Shown here one piece after another: positions 46,801 through 56,217 of a DNA stretch of 64,000 nt (the stretch's first letter is position 1; each line of letters opens with the position of its first letter). Below the pieces are notes generated by a model. That model worked only from the letters and a program-made list of their open reading frames with translations, was not told where the DNA came from and ran no database searches. The DNA is taken from contig CM043969.1 of assembly GCA_014529385.2 (NCBI GenBank), positions 68,582,676-68,646,675 on the forward strand, read 5' to 3'. A program made the position numbers and the translations under genes. This stretch comes from Adiantum capillus-veneris. Lineage: Eukaryota > Streptophyta > Polypodiopsida > Polypodiales > Pteridaceae.

Positions 46801-47289
46801 CCAAGAATTAGGATGTGGAAGGCACTGGAAATTTTGCAAAGAAGCCAACCCACTTGGCTGAACTACCCAAAGCTGTCGGGCTTGAAGGCAGGTGAGAGAA
46901 TAAGTGTCCAATACATGGTGAAAACCCTAACGGGCGCCATAAAGTTGTTCACTGGCTCACCTAACCTTACATGCATTATGATGAGGAAAATCTGCAGAAC
47001 CATCTTAGTAGTGTTCGAGACCTTCAAGCCAGGCCAGGTGACCGACATCATCTTCTTCTTCTAGGATACATACAGATGCGCCTATGATCTGTCAGGTCAG
47101 CCTTTCAAAGAGGTGATACATGCCCTGTATCAAAGGATCATGTTTCTACCATCCTATCACCTCCAGCCTTTTGAAGAAGCATTCTATACATGGTTCTTCA
47201 CCATAAATACTAACATCTTTGGCCCAACAATGCTGAACCTACATGCTAGGTACGAATCACTGCTAAAGATGCGAGAAACAATACGATGA
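43842..47289 (+). pseudogene. gypsy-B 3' accessory frame, coiled-coil protein
   Basis: ATG at 43842 (MAASKSPAKRKRMTIKDYLD, basic nuclear-signal-like start). Frame 1 runs to about 45318 with TAG stops at 43998, 44436, 44757 and 45318. It includes VWEFVTSIKEDGVAKVTDLQ and IITERVVAHALDLSNEGD, similar in style to plant retrotransposon 3' proteins, and a proline-rich tract (PKPSPQPSPPPSPPPSSP). The next frame (to 46384) is about 300 residues of heptad-rich coiled coil. The third (46366-47289, TAG at 47062) is helical and aromatic-rich, ending MRETIR. Roughly 1150 codons in total. It sits in the env position, but I see no signal peptide or transmembrane segment, so env is not supported. Confidence 0.7.
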
Positions 47290-47340
47290 AGCAGCAGATC
47301 AAGGCCATGCCGGGGACAACATGAGCAAGGAGGGGGGGAG
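47290..47340 (+). promoter_or_regulatory. gypsy-B polypurine tract
   Basis: AAGGAGGGGGGGAG ends at 47340, immediately before TGTTAGAAG of the 3' LTR. Confidence 0.92.
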
Positions 47341-47501
47341 TGTTAGAAGTTGGACACACCCCACGGCATCTAACTATTTGGAAGATTATTCTTTTTGTAA
47401 TTATTCATTCATTGAGGAAAACCTGACTTTTCACCTTGTAATTATTGGGACTTACAGAGGTTTCCAGATTGTATCCTAGTTTTGATAGTTAGATTGAGTA
47501 G

Positions 47502-47728
47502 TGTTACCATATACATGTGGTAGTGATGTGTGTGAACACACTAGGACCGCCGGGGCATTTTTTCCCTCTTTAGGAGGTTTTTTCCCCCGTGCATTGTATA
47601 TACGCCCATCACTCTAGGGCTATCTATCTTTCCATTGCACACTAAGTAACACACTCTCTATTGTGTGCCTTGAGCTTCCTTCGTCTTCTCCAAGCTGTGT
47701 GTGTTTCTCTGCAACCCTAATTCCAACA
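47502..47728 (+). mobile_element. copia-2 5' LTR
   Basis: 227 bp, TGTTACC...CCAACA. A TATA-like TGTATATACGCC lies near 47597. Compared by eye to 52468-52694 I find no difference. Confidence 0.95.
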
Positions 47729-47730
47729 AT

Positions 47731-47742
47731 TGGTATCAGAGC
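47731..47742 (+). promoter_or_regulatory. copia-2 primer-binding site, initiator tRNA-Met
   Basis: TGGTATCAGAGC, two bases after the LTR. Confidence 0.97.
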
Positions 47743-48090
47743 AGGTCACGTCCTCCCGGGCTTAGTCGCCAGCTGCTCCAGCACACGCCTGCTCACTTTC
47801 TCCGATTTCAGTGAGCTTTGGCAAGCGTTCGCAGGTCGAAAAATATTTTGGGCGAGCTCGAAGAGCTCGGTCTGCTCAGAATTTTGATTTGGGCTCATTT
47901 CGGCCTCCGTTTCCACTACGGGCAGTACTGCACAGGTTATTTCGTCATTTTGTGCAGATTTTCTGTCAGTGCCGTTTTCTGCATAACAGGTGCCTTATAG
48001 TCTTCTACGGTTTGTGCTATATAGCACAAGTTGTTCCCGCTCCATTTCTCCTATTTTTGGGCAGTTTTCACATCAGGTGCAGCATTTACC

Positions 48091-51000
48091 ATGGCTGACA
48101 ACAACAACACAGATGTGTTCAAGATGTTTGCTGCTGAGGACAGGTTGGATGGGGACAACTACCCTATGTGGGCTTATATGATGCAACACGTTCTTGTGTC
48201 AAAAGGTGTCTGGAACATTGTGCAGGGCATTGCTGTACGTCCTGGTTCTGAAGATGTAGGCGATATTGAGGATGTTGCAGGTCTTGCTGCAAGGATTGCA
48301 GCTGTTAGAGTTGTTTTGCCTACAGCAGAACAAGCTCGTTGGGATGTTAAGGATGCGCAGGCTCATGCATTGATTGCGTTGTCTGTGAAGCGCACCATTA
48401 TTCCTCACATCCGTTCAGCAAAATCTGCAAAACAGGCTTGGGATATTCTAGCAGGTCTTTATGCAAGCTGCAATGAGGCTAAAATTGCTTTGCTGCATAA
48501 AGAGCTAGAGTCGAAGATTATGCATGAGGAAGATGATATGGACACTTTCCTTGCTAGTGTCAAGGATATCAATGAGCAACTCATTTCTGCATGTGAAGTC
48601 ATTTTTGACAGTTCCCTTGTGCAGACTGTTCTTGATGCCTTACCAGATTCCTACCAGACTTTTGCTAGTACTTGGAGACTGATGACCCAAGGAAATCCTG
48701 AAGTTGTCAAGTTTGATGCATTATGCACATTGCTGTTGCAAGAGTCACTTTCTAGAAAAAACAGGACTAGGCAGCGTGCAGTTGAACAGGCTTTTATTGC
48801 TTCTCAAAGAAAGGGTGGTAACAGTAATGCAGCCACTTCTTATGGTTCTGCTGCGAGTGGCAAAAATTCTGTTCCTAATGCTTCTGCTGGCAGCACTTCG
48901 TCTGGCAATTCTGGTGATAAGGGAAAAAAGAAGATGCGTTGCCATTATTGTAAAGCCAATGATCACTTGATCAAGTCGTGTCCTAAGTTGAAGGCCAAAG
49001 AGGCTAAGAAGAAAGAGGGTGGTTCCACTGCAAATGCTGGTTCCACTACAAATGCAGCCATTGTTGAGTCTTCTGTGAAAGGAGATTGTGATGCCGATGT
49101 TGATGCAGAATGGGCTTTTAGCGCAGAGTGCACTTACAATCCTGCTGTCCGTGATGCATGCTTGTCAGTTGCTGCAGATTCACATGTGTGGTATTTCGAC
49201 AGTGGTGCTACAAAGCACATTACCTCACATCGTGAATTGTTTACCTCTCTCGAGTCTGTCCCTCATGGGAATTCAGTCACTTGTGCCAACAACGCCTCTT
49301 ATCCAGTTCAGGGAGTTGGAAAGATTGTGCTCACTGCTGCTAATGGCAGTTCCTTCACACTTGTTGATGCACTTTATGTACCTGGGATCAAGAAAAATCT
49401 ATTGTCTGTATCCGCACTTGCTAGACTTGGACTTGTAGTCAAATTTGTGGATGACAGATGTACAGTTCATGATCTCAGTTTTGGTGATGAAATTGTTGCA
49501 TCTGGGCTTTTGTGCCGTGGGCTGTATAAGCTCACTTTGTATGACAAGTGTGGACAAAATTTTGCAAATGCTGTTGCAGATTCAAGGGCTATTTTAGATG
49601 CAAAACTTTGGCATGCACGTTTTGGTCATCTGAATTTTGCCAGTTTGCTGCGTTTGCAGAAATCTGATATGGTTGCTTCTTTGCCGCCTCTTGAAGCACC
49701 TATCAAACATGTTTGTGAAGGCTGTATTCTGGGTAAAATGCAGCGTTCTAAGTTTCCAAAGGATGGTTCAGTTAGGGCCACATGCAGGTTGCAGCTTGTG
49801 CATAGTGATGTTTGTGGGCCCATGCAAACTCCGTCCTTGGGCAATTACCTGTACTTCGTGACTTTCATTGATGATTACTCCAGGCATGCATGGGTATTTC
49901 CGCTTAAAGCAAAGTCCGAAGTTTTTATGTGCTTCAAACAATTTTTGGCTATGGCTGAAAATGTCTCAAAATGTACTATGGGCACCCTCCGTTCCGATCG
50001 AGGGGGGGAGTATATGTCTCATGAATTTAATGCATTTCTGGCTAGTCGTGGGATAAAACACCAATGTACAGTGCCTTATACACCTCAGCAAAATGGTGTT
50101 GCTGAGAGGAAAAACAGGTCACTAACGGAAATGGCACGATGTATGGTCAAAAGTCAAGCTTTGCCGCATTCTTTTTGGCTTGAGGCTATCATGTGTGCCA
50201 CTTATGTACTTAACAGGTGTCCTACGAAAGCTTTGCAGTCTATTACTCCATATGAAGCATGGCATGATAGAAAACCTTCTATTGAGCACATGCGTGTTTT
50301 TGGCTGTTTGGCATATGCTTTGGTGCCACAAGTGCAGCGCAGAAAATTGGATGATAAGGCTGTCAAATGTATTTTTGTTGGTTATAGTGCTGAAAGCAAA
50401 GGTTACAGGTTGTATCATCCGCAAACAAAACGTATTCTGGTTTCACGGGATGTAGTGTTTGTGGAAGATTCTGTTCAACCCTTGCTGTCATGTACTAGAG
50501 ACAGTAATGTAAGCTCACAGGACATTTATGACACTTTGTTGCCTCTTTTCAGTGGTGGAAATACGAATGTAAGTTCCAATGAGGCAAATGTACAGCCTAT
50601 GGGGGTTTCTGAAAATGTTTTAGAACAGCCTATTACTGATGCAGATGTACATGATGTACTTGATGAGGAAAGGGCTGAAAATGAGCAAGCTAGAGGTATG
50701 CCAAAATGGCTGGTGCATACATTGCGTGACAGTAAATTGGATGCACCTTTATCTAGTCGTACTCGTTCAGGCTCTCGCCATTCAGGCTCTCGCCATGCAT
50801 CTTATGCATCAGATTGTTATGCTTTGGCTGTGTCTAGTTTACATGATGTTGAGGAGCCTCTGTCTTTTGATGAAGCACAGAATTCAGAAAATTGGATTGC
50901 TGCCATGAAATCAGAATATGATGCACTTATAGAGAATGACACATGGACTTTATGTGATTTGCCTCCTGGAAAAAAGGCCATTGGTACGAAGTGGGTTTAC

Positions 51001-52392
51001 AAGTTGAAACGCAAGCCGGATGGTGAGATCGATCGCCATAAGGCTCGACTTGTTGCAAAGGGTTATGCACAACAAAAAGGCATAGATTATGAAGAGACTT
51101 TTGCTCCCACTTGTCGTATGACTACTGTGCGTTTTCTATGTGCATTGGCAGCTCATTTTGGTTGGGATGTACATCAATCAGACATTGTTACTGCTTTCTT
51201 GAATGGTGACATATTTGAGGAAGTTTATGTAACGCAGCCTCGCGGTTTTGTCATAAAAGGACAAGAGGACAAAGTGTGCAAATGTAAGAAGGCTTTGTAT
51301 GGGTTGAAGCAATCTCCTCGTGCTTGGTATGAGAAAGCTGACACTCATTTGGTTAAACAAGGCTTTCGTAACAGTCCAACAGAAAGCACATTGTATGTAA
51401 AGCGTGAGGATGATGTATTTCTCATTGTGGTTCTTTATGTTGATGATTTGCTGATCACTGGACCAAATGAGAGACATATTGCTGAATTTAAGGCTGATTT
51501 GAATGCTACTTTCAAGATGAAAGATTTGGGGCTGTTGCATCATTACTTGGGTATACAGTTTAAGCAGTGTGATGGTGGTATTTCCTTGTGTCAGAAAAGT
51601 TACATAGAGACATTGCTATGTAAGTTTGGACTTGAGGATTGCAAACCTATTGCCACTCCCATGGAAACAGGTTTGAAGTTGAGTCTACATGATGCTGGCG
51701 ATCCTGCTGATGTCACTCTTTACCAAACTGCTGTTGGCTGCCTCATTTATGTATGCAACACGAGGCCAGATATTCAGTTTGCAGTCTCGCAGGTCAGCAG
51801 ATTTATGCATAGCCCAGGGTCTAAGCATTGGCAGGCTGTCAAGAGGATTTTCCGCTACCTTAGTGGCACTTTACATCTTGGCTTGTTTTATCCCAAGGGG
51901 GGATCATTGCCGCCAGACTTACATGCTTTTTCGGACTCAGATTGGGCTGGTTGTTTTGACATGCGAGTGTCCACAAGTGGTTTTTGTTTCATGCTTGGCA
52001 GTTCATGTATATCATGGTTGAGCAAGAAGCAACCTATTGTGGCCACTTCGAGTTGTGAGGCTGAGTACAGGGCAGTCTTCACAGCTACGGTTGAGTGTGT
52101 ATGGCTCAGACGCCTTATGGATGACTTGGGTGTTGGACAGGACACTGCCAACACTATCTACACTGACAGTCAGAGCGCATTGGCAGTTGCGAGGAACCCA
52201 GTTTTTCATGCTCGCACAAAGCACATTGAGGTGCATTACCACTATGTCAGGGAGAGGCTCTCAGCAGGAGAGATCAGCTTGGCTTATGTGCCAACACAGG
52301 ACAACCTTGCAGATCTTTTCACAAAGGCATTGTCTCGTGAGAAGCTTGAAGCTTTCCGCAAAGCTTTGGGCTTACTCCCCTTTGTGGACTGA
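48091..52392 (+). CDS. copia-2 gag-pol polyprotein
   Basis: 1433 residues from the ATG at 48091 (MADNNNTDVFKMFAAEDRLD), chosen because gag text starts there; the frame is open 20 codons further upstream without a better start. Order: gag (LDGDNYPMWAYMMQ), zinc knuckle CHYCKANDHLIKSC at about residue 284, protease WYFDSGATKHIT (Asp370), GAG-pre-integrase LWHARFGHLNF, zinc-binding CEGCILGKM, integrase Asp573 (HSDVCGP), Asp636 (SDRGGEYM), Glu672 (NGVAERKN) with the copia D-D-35-E spacing, RT with YVDD at 1116-1119, and RNase H with Asp1282, Glu1323 and Asp1359. It ends FTKALSREKLEAFRKALGLL. All catalytic residues are present and there is no stop or frameshift. One polyprotein in one frame is normal for plant copia. 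Confidence 0.97.
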   Translation: MADNNNTDVFKMFAAEDRLDGDNYPMWAYMMQHVLVSKGVWNIVQGIAVRPGSEDVGDIEDVAGLAARIAAVRVVLPTAEQARWDVKDAQAHALIALSVKRTIIPHIRSAKSAKQAWDILAGLYASCNEAKIALLHKELESKIMHEEDDMDTFLASVKDINEQLISACEVIFDSSLVQTVLDALPDSYQTFASTWRLMTQGNPEVVKFDALCTLLLQESLSRKNRTRQRAVEQAFIASQRKGGNSNAATSYGSAASGKNSVPNASAGSTSSGNSGDKGKKKMRCHYCKANDHLIKSCPKLKAKEAKKKEGGSTANAGSTTNAAIVESSVKGDCDADVDAEWAFSAECTYNPAVRDACLSVAADSHVWYFDSGATKHITSHRELFTSLESVPHGNSVTCANNASYPVQGVGKIVLTAANGSSFTLVDALYVPGIKKNLLSVSALARLGLVVKFVDDRCTVHDLSFGDEIVASGLLCRGLYKLTLYDKCGQNFANAVADSRAILDAKLWHARFGHLNFASLLRLQKSDMVASLPPLEAPIKHVCEGCILGKMQRSKFPKDGSVRATCRLQLVHSDVCGPMQTPSLGNYLYFVTFIDDYSRHAWVFPLKAKSEVFMCFKQFLAMAENVSKCTMGTLRSDRGGEYMSHEFNAFLASRGIKHQCTVPYTPQQNGVAERKNRSLTEMARCMVKSQALPHSFWLEAIMCATYVLNRCPTKALQSITPYEAWHDRKPSIEHMRVFGCLAYALVPQVQRRKLDDKAVKCIFVGYSAESKGYRLYHPQTKRILVSRDVVFVEDSVQPLLSCTRDSNVSSQDIYDTLLPLFSGGNTNVSSNEANVQPMGVSENVLEQPITDADVHDVLDEERAENEQARGMPKWLVHTLRDSKLDAPLSSRTRSGSRHSGSRHASYASDCYALAVSSLHDVEEPLSFDEAQNSENWIAAMKSEYDALIENDTWTLCDLPPGKKAIGTKWVYKLKRKPDGEIDRHKARLVAKGYAQQKGIDYEETFAPTCRMTTVRFLCALAAHFGWDVHQSDIVTAFLNGDIFEEVYVTQPRGFVIKGQEDKVCKCKKALYGLKQSPRAWYEKADTHLVKQGFRNSPTESTLYVKREDDVFLIVVLYVDDLLITGPNERHIAEFKADLNATFKMKDLGLLHHYLGIQFKQCDGGISLCQKSYIETLLCKFGLEDCKPIATPMETGLKLSLHDAGDPADVTLYQTAVGCLIYVCNTRPDIQFAVSQVSRFMHSPGSKHWQAVKRIFRYLSGTLHLGLFYPKGGSLPPDLHAFSDSDWAGCFDMRVSTSGFCFMLGSSCISWLSKKQPIVATSSCEAEYRAVFTATVECVWLRRLMDDLGVGQDTANTIYTDSQSALAVARNPVFHARTKHIEVHYHYVRERLSAGEISLAYVPTQDNLADLFTKALSREKLEAFRKALGLLPFVD

Positions 52393-52455
52393 TCCTGTCC
52401 TCAGGGCATGGCACTTCCCTTTACTCATGTGCCAGCTCTCGTTCACCGCATCACT

Positions 52456-52467
52456 CCAGGGGGGATT
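52456..52467 (+). promoter_or_regulatory. copia-2 polypurine tract
   Basis: CAGGGGGGATT immediately before the 3' LTR; the same core as in copia-1. Confidence 0.9.
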
Positions 52468-52694
52468 TGTTACCATATACATGTGGTAGTGATGTGTGTG
52501 AACACACTAGGACCGCCGGGGCATTTTTTCCCTCTTTAGGAGGTTTTTTCCCCCGTGCATTGTATATACGCCCATCACTCTAGGGCTATCTATCTTTCCA
52601 TTGCACACTAAGTAACACACTCTCTATTGTGTGCCTTGAGCTTCCTTCGTCTTCTCCAAGCTGTGTGTGTTTCTCTGCAACCCTAATTCCAACA
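52468..52694 (+). mobile_element. copia-2 3' LTR
   Basis: 227 bp, same as 47502-47728, followed by the second AGTAG target duplication. Confidence 0.95.
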
Positions 52695-53475
52695 AGTAGA
52701 TGGTTGATTTTGGAACTTTAGGGTTTGAGAAATTGTAAGGTATATATACCACTTTTTGACCTTAATGAAAAAACCTTTTGTCATTTTAAAACAAGTTTTT
52801 AAGGTCTATGAGTGAGCGTATTGTGTACGAGAGAGAGAGAGTGTGAGCTTCATCTTGACGCTACGTGTGCTCCGGTGGGCATAATCGAGTGCGAAGAAGT
52901 GCGGCGTGTTGCCCCCGACGAGAGCTACGTGCCGATACCTACATTGCACGCGTACGGTCCGGTTTTGCGAGCTCCTTCTACGAGATTCATCGGGTGTTTG
53001 GGTGAGCATACGTTGTCCGATTTTGCATTGCAGCATATCCACGCGTTCACATTGAGTAGAACTACATATTAGGCACTTTAGATTTTGGAAACGAAGACCT
53101 GCAGATTTCGGCCAGACATCCTACGTGTTTCTGCACCAGGTGTTTTGGGTCGTGATTTTTGTTCATAGACCTTAGGGAGAGCAATCTATTGGTATTAGTA
53201 GGGTCTCCTTCAAGTTCTATGGTGTTTCGAGATTGTTTGATGGGTGTTCGGCTCTAGAAAGCGTTGTAGGAAGTTTCCTCTTATGCACTCTTGAAGGCTG
53301 TGACTTAGACAATTGGTAGAGACCTCTGTAGGAATTAGTTAGGAGTCGGTCGATGTAGGTTGACACCTTCTGCTTGCTTCCACGTGCCTGCGGGTTGAGC
53401 TTCGTCCTTAGCTGACATTACATGCTAGGTGAGTTCTCGCTGTGCTGACGTCCGTCGCAGCGTATTTGTCCAACA

Positions 53476-53480
53476 ACAAT
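53476..53480. repeat. target-site duplication ACAAT, right
   Basis: Partner of 28602-28606; shows that gypsy-B inserted as one unit into copia-3. Confidence 0.9.
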
Positions 53481-55015
53481 GCTCACACATTGGAAAGTCC
53501 GTGTAATCTAACACAGGTAAGTAGCCAAAACGCTGAAGTGTTTTCATTCCCTTTTGGCTAATATGCCCTAGCCGGCTATGCCACAACTCAGGAGATGGCA
53601 GCTCGGCAACATAGATAGAGTGTTCGTCGACACTCGAAACAAACAAAGAGTACATGGATCCGTTTTTATTACCTTTCATCATGATAAGGTTGTTCTTGCG
53701 GATCATCCAAGAACGATTACCAAAAACTGTAGTGTAGCCAAGATCATCCAATTGACCTATAGAAAGCAAGCTTTTTGTAAGCTTGGGCACATGTCTGACA
53801 TTCTGTAGCAAAAAAGTAGTGCCATTATGCACTAAAGTTTCACATCACCAATGCCAATAATGTCAAGCTCATAGGAATCACCAAGGTTGACTATTCCATG
53901 CATGGATGCATAAGAGGAAAACCACTCTCTATGCGGTGTGACATGAAAACTTGCACCAGAATCAAGGATCCAATTCTATGCATAACCCTCATCCTGTGTA
54001 ACCAAAGCATCTGGAGTGAGATCTAGAGTGAAAATGAGAACATCTGAGGCATCTGCTGTCACCTCGGCATGAATCTCTTTGGGCATAATGAGCATCACTG
54101 GAGGAGGAGCATCCTCTACTGCAGTGGTAGGAATGGGAGACTCAACAATATTGAGCTCCTCAATCTTTACTGTACTTTTTCCTTTGCCAGAATTATCCTT
54201 TTGCATATTTTTTTTTATCTCTTAGGAAACTACGACAATCCGTTTTGTAATGACCCTTCTTGTGGCAATAGTAACACTCGACATTTCTGGCATTGCGGTC
54301 TCTACTTTGGTTCCTGTGTCTGCTAGGACTACGAGGATTTCACTCTCTACTTTTGCTTTTGTATTTGTTCCTGTCACGGCCTCTTGGCTTTGTTGAACTG
54401 CCAGCCATATATGCATCTCCATGACTAGCATTATCGAGAGCTTTACGACGAATCTCTTCAGTGAGCAACGCATCTGTGACAACATTGAACTCTAACTTGC
54501 CATTCGGAGCTGAATTGCTAATGGGCCTGTGCAAAAGATATCCCATGAACTGGGTAGAGAGCATAACAAGAAGATAAACTTGAGTTCATCGTCACACTCC
54601 TTAAAGCCCTGAGATGTCAGCTGACTGAAAAAGGAGTTGACCTCATTTGACCGGAAACTGTGCTACCTTCTTTCATGTTGAGCATCATAAGCTTTTTCAT
54701 GAGAAAAACTTTGTTGGATGCACTTTTGCTCTCCCATGCTGAACATAAGCTATCCCAAAGTTCCTTGGTTGTTTTCTTCCCTATGATAGTGAATAAGACT
54801 GACTCGGCTAGATGTAGACGTATCGTAGCCATGGCTTTTGCATCCAAAAGCTCCCATTGAGCTTGTGTATAATCATCATCCTCTACGCGCTCTTTCAACG
54901 GTTCTGAGAGGACTTTGTTTATCAAAATATCTTTCATGCGCTCTTTCCACATGGTGAAGTTGCTGCCATCGAACTTCCGAATGAAATACTCCTCCTTTTC
55001 TGAAGAAGAAGCCAT
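53481..55015 (-). pseudogene. copia-3 gag, protease and start of integrase
   Basis: Minus strand. Gag starts MASSSEKEEYFIRKFDGSNF at 55015 and continues TMWKERMKDILINKVLSEPL, with a frameshift near 54620. The zinc knuckle CYYCHKKGHYKTDC (plus about 54233-54274) follows, then a Pro/Thr-rich stretch. The protease has WILDSGASFHVTPHREWFSS (plus about 53975-53910). The pre-integrase region reads LLQNVRHVPKLTKSLLSIGQ, ELWHSRLGHISQKGMKTLQR and MCEHC. The text stops at the gypsy-B target duplication and resumes at 28606. Several frameshifts and stops are present. The gag differs clearly from copia-1/copia-2, so it is another copia lineage. Confidence 0.9.
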
Positions 55016-56217
55016 CGCTGATAAGAGGGTTTGAGAGGTGCCAAACTATGGCGAGAAGCTGTAGAAATTTGGGCAGAGTAACCTTTGTATCGGGAGTAAA
55101 ATCTCAATCGAAATAGACTTAAAAGTGCCAACAATGGAAGTCACGACTCGCGAAAGTTAATGTGGCAGAGTCTCCTTTGTATGAGGAGTCAAAACTCAAC
55201 TCAAAATGCATATAAATGTGCCAACTGCACTAACTGGGCATCTGTTGCACAAAACCATTGCTATGTGAGTGCCAACTCGGCGTCAAAAGCATAAATAACC
55301 GTCCAGATACATATCCTATGGCGAGGGTACCGTAAAGGGGAACTCCAGCTACCTGTATCACCGAAAGTGTCTGAACATTTAAGCACACCCCAGCTCAAAG
55401 AAAACCTCACGCTATCGACCCTCCAAAGGCTAATGTAGACACAAATGGACTAGCCACAGTCTCAGAAAGGGCTCTTCCGGCTCGAGTCTCAGAAACGGCT
55501 GGGAAAAACTGCCAAAATAGCCAAAAATGGTTCCACACGTAGTACAGTGGGCAGTGTCCGCAACTCAATGTACATGAGTAAAACCGCGCTCAAATAGGCG
55601 CCAAGAACTGCTGCATTCAGTGAAAGTGATCCCTGCAGGGATATCTGCTCTCAAAAGAGCTCAGTAGCACTAGGTGTGCTCATAACATAATGCATCTGTC
55701 AATGCATGTGTCCGTAGAGAATCTGCTGTCGAAATGACTGCCAAATCGCCTGTGAAAGTGCTGTGTCTGGTAACCTAGAGAATCTATGAGTGAATGGGCT
55801 GAAAAACCCCCCTATAGCCTGTAACCTACGTGTCGGTGTCGCTATGTGCCGATTTCTGCCGCCGGGCAAAAATATGCTAGTCGAATAGCCGCCAAAGTTG
55901 TCGTATCCGTAAACTATGTTGTACAGGGTGATCGGTGCGCTCGATGCCGATGCCGGGTGTCACTCCTCTATGATAGAGGTACCTCACCCGCGCGTGTCTC
56001 AAGCACGGTCATCGATCGCGGGAACGAGCTCGTCTGGGAAAAACGCCCGGTGTCTGGGTCGGATGTTGGAGATCTGCCGCAATGAGCAATGTCGAGCCGG
56101 TGCGCATGAGCGGTGTCGATGTCAATGTCGCCTTCCACCGCCGGGCGGAAGTGGCTAGCAAAGTAGCCGTAAAACGCCAATGCTTGCGAGCGAGCACAAG
56201 CAACCGAGTCCGACAAG
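55016..56217. other. region between copia-3 gag and copia-4 RT, no gene recognised
   Basis: Probably the leader of copia-3, but no LTR end or primer-binding site is visible. The last 400 bases are GC-richer than their surroundings. They hold an imperfect direct repeat of about 60 bp around CCGCCGGGC (55858 and 56139), each followed by a GCTAG...TAGCCG stretch. Confidence 0.45.

Larger units (their letters stand above)
47502..52694 (+). mobile_element. copia-2: intact, recently inserted Ty1/copia element
   Basis: 5193 bp with two 227-bp LTRs that look identical base for base, target duplication AGTAG (47497-47501 and 52695-52699), tRNA-Met primer site, polypurine tract and a single uninterrupted polyprotein. 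This is the only element in the window with every part needed for autonomous transposition. It is the youngest layer of the nest, sitting inside the 3' LTR of gypsy-B. Confidence 0.97.
28607..53475 (+). mobile_element. gypsy-B: giant Ty3/gypsy element interrupted by copia-2
   Basis: LTR to LTR 24869 bp; without copia-2 and one AGTAG duplication it is about 19.7 kb. Order: 5' LTR, tRNA-Asp primer site, ~2-kb leader with hairpins, gag, protease, RT, RNase H, two integrase zinc domains, integrase core, a second retropepsin-like domain, 2.8 kb of non-coding DNA with a second hairpin array, a ~1150-codon coiled-coil frame, polypurine tract, 3' LTR. Target duplication is ACAAT. Pol order (RT-RNase H-integrase) is gypsy. 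The size and tRNA-Asp primer resemble plant Tat/Athila-like lineages, but exact placement is not possible by eye. All frames carry stops and frameshifts, so it is inactive. Confidence 0.93.
47341..53475 (+). mobile_element. gypsy-B 3' LTR, split by copia-2
   Basis: The left piece 47341-47501 and right piece 52695-53475 align in order with 28607-29539. The end is CCAACA at 53475, followed by target duplication ACAAT (53476-53480). A hairpin half-site AGACATCCTACGTG lies at about 53115. Confidence 0.95.
27781..55015 (-). mobile_element. copia-3: decayed minus-strand Ty1/copia element, host of gypsy-B
   Basis: The right part (55015-53476) carries gag, zinc knuckle, protease and the start of integrase. 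The left part (28606-27781) carries the rest of integrase. The two halves join at the ACAAT target duplication of gypsy-B, inside the integrase zinc-binding motif (CEHC on the right, LYGKQTR on the left). RT and RNase H are missing: the element stops at a poly-C run. No LTR or primer-binding site was found at either end. A plus-strand RT/RNase H remnant (copia-4) lies just beyond its gag. Confidence 0.85.

Noticed and set aside
43842-47289. Retroviral env-like protein in the 3' frame of gypsy-B
   Set aside because: Position fits, but there is no signal peptide, transmembrane segment or cleavage-site-like text; coiled coil and proline-rich parts dominate.
43842-47289. Programmed readthrough of TAG stops
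   Set aside because: No common downstream context follows the five TAG codons and frameshifts also occur, so mutational decay is more likely.
52812-53072. Conserved small frame shared by both gypsy-B LTRs (also 28866-29118)
   Set aside because: The two LTRs are copies of each other, so sharing is expected; no domain is visible and the upstream starts differ.
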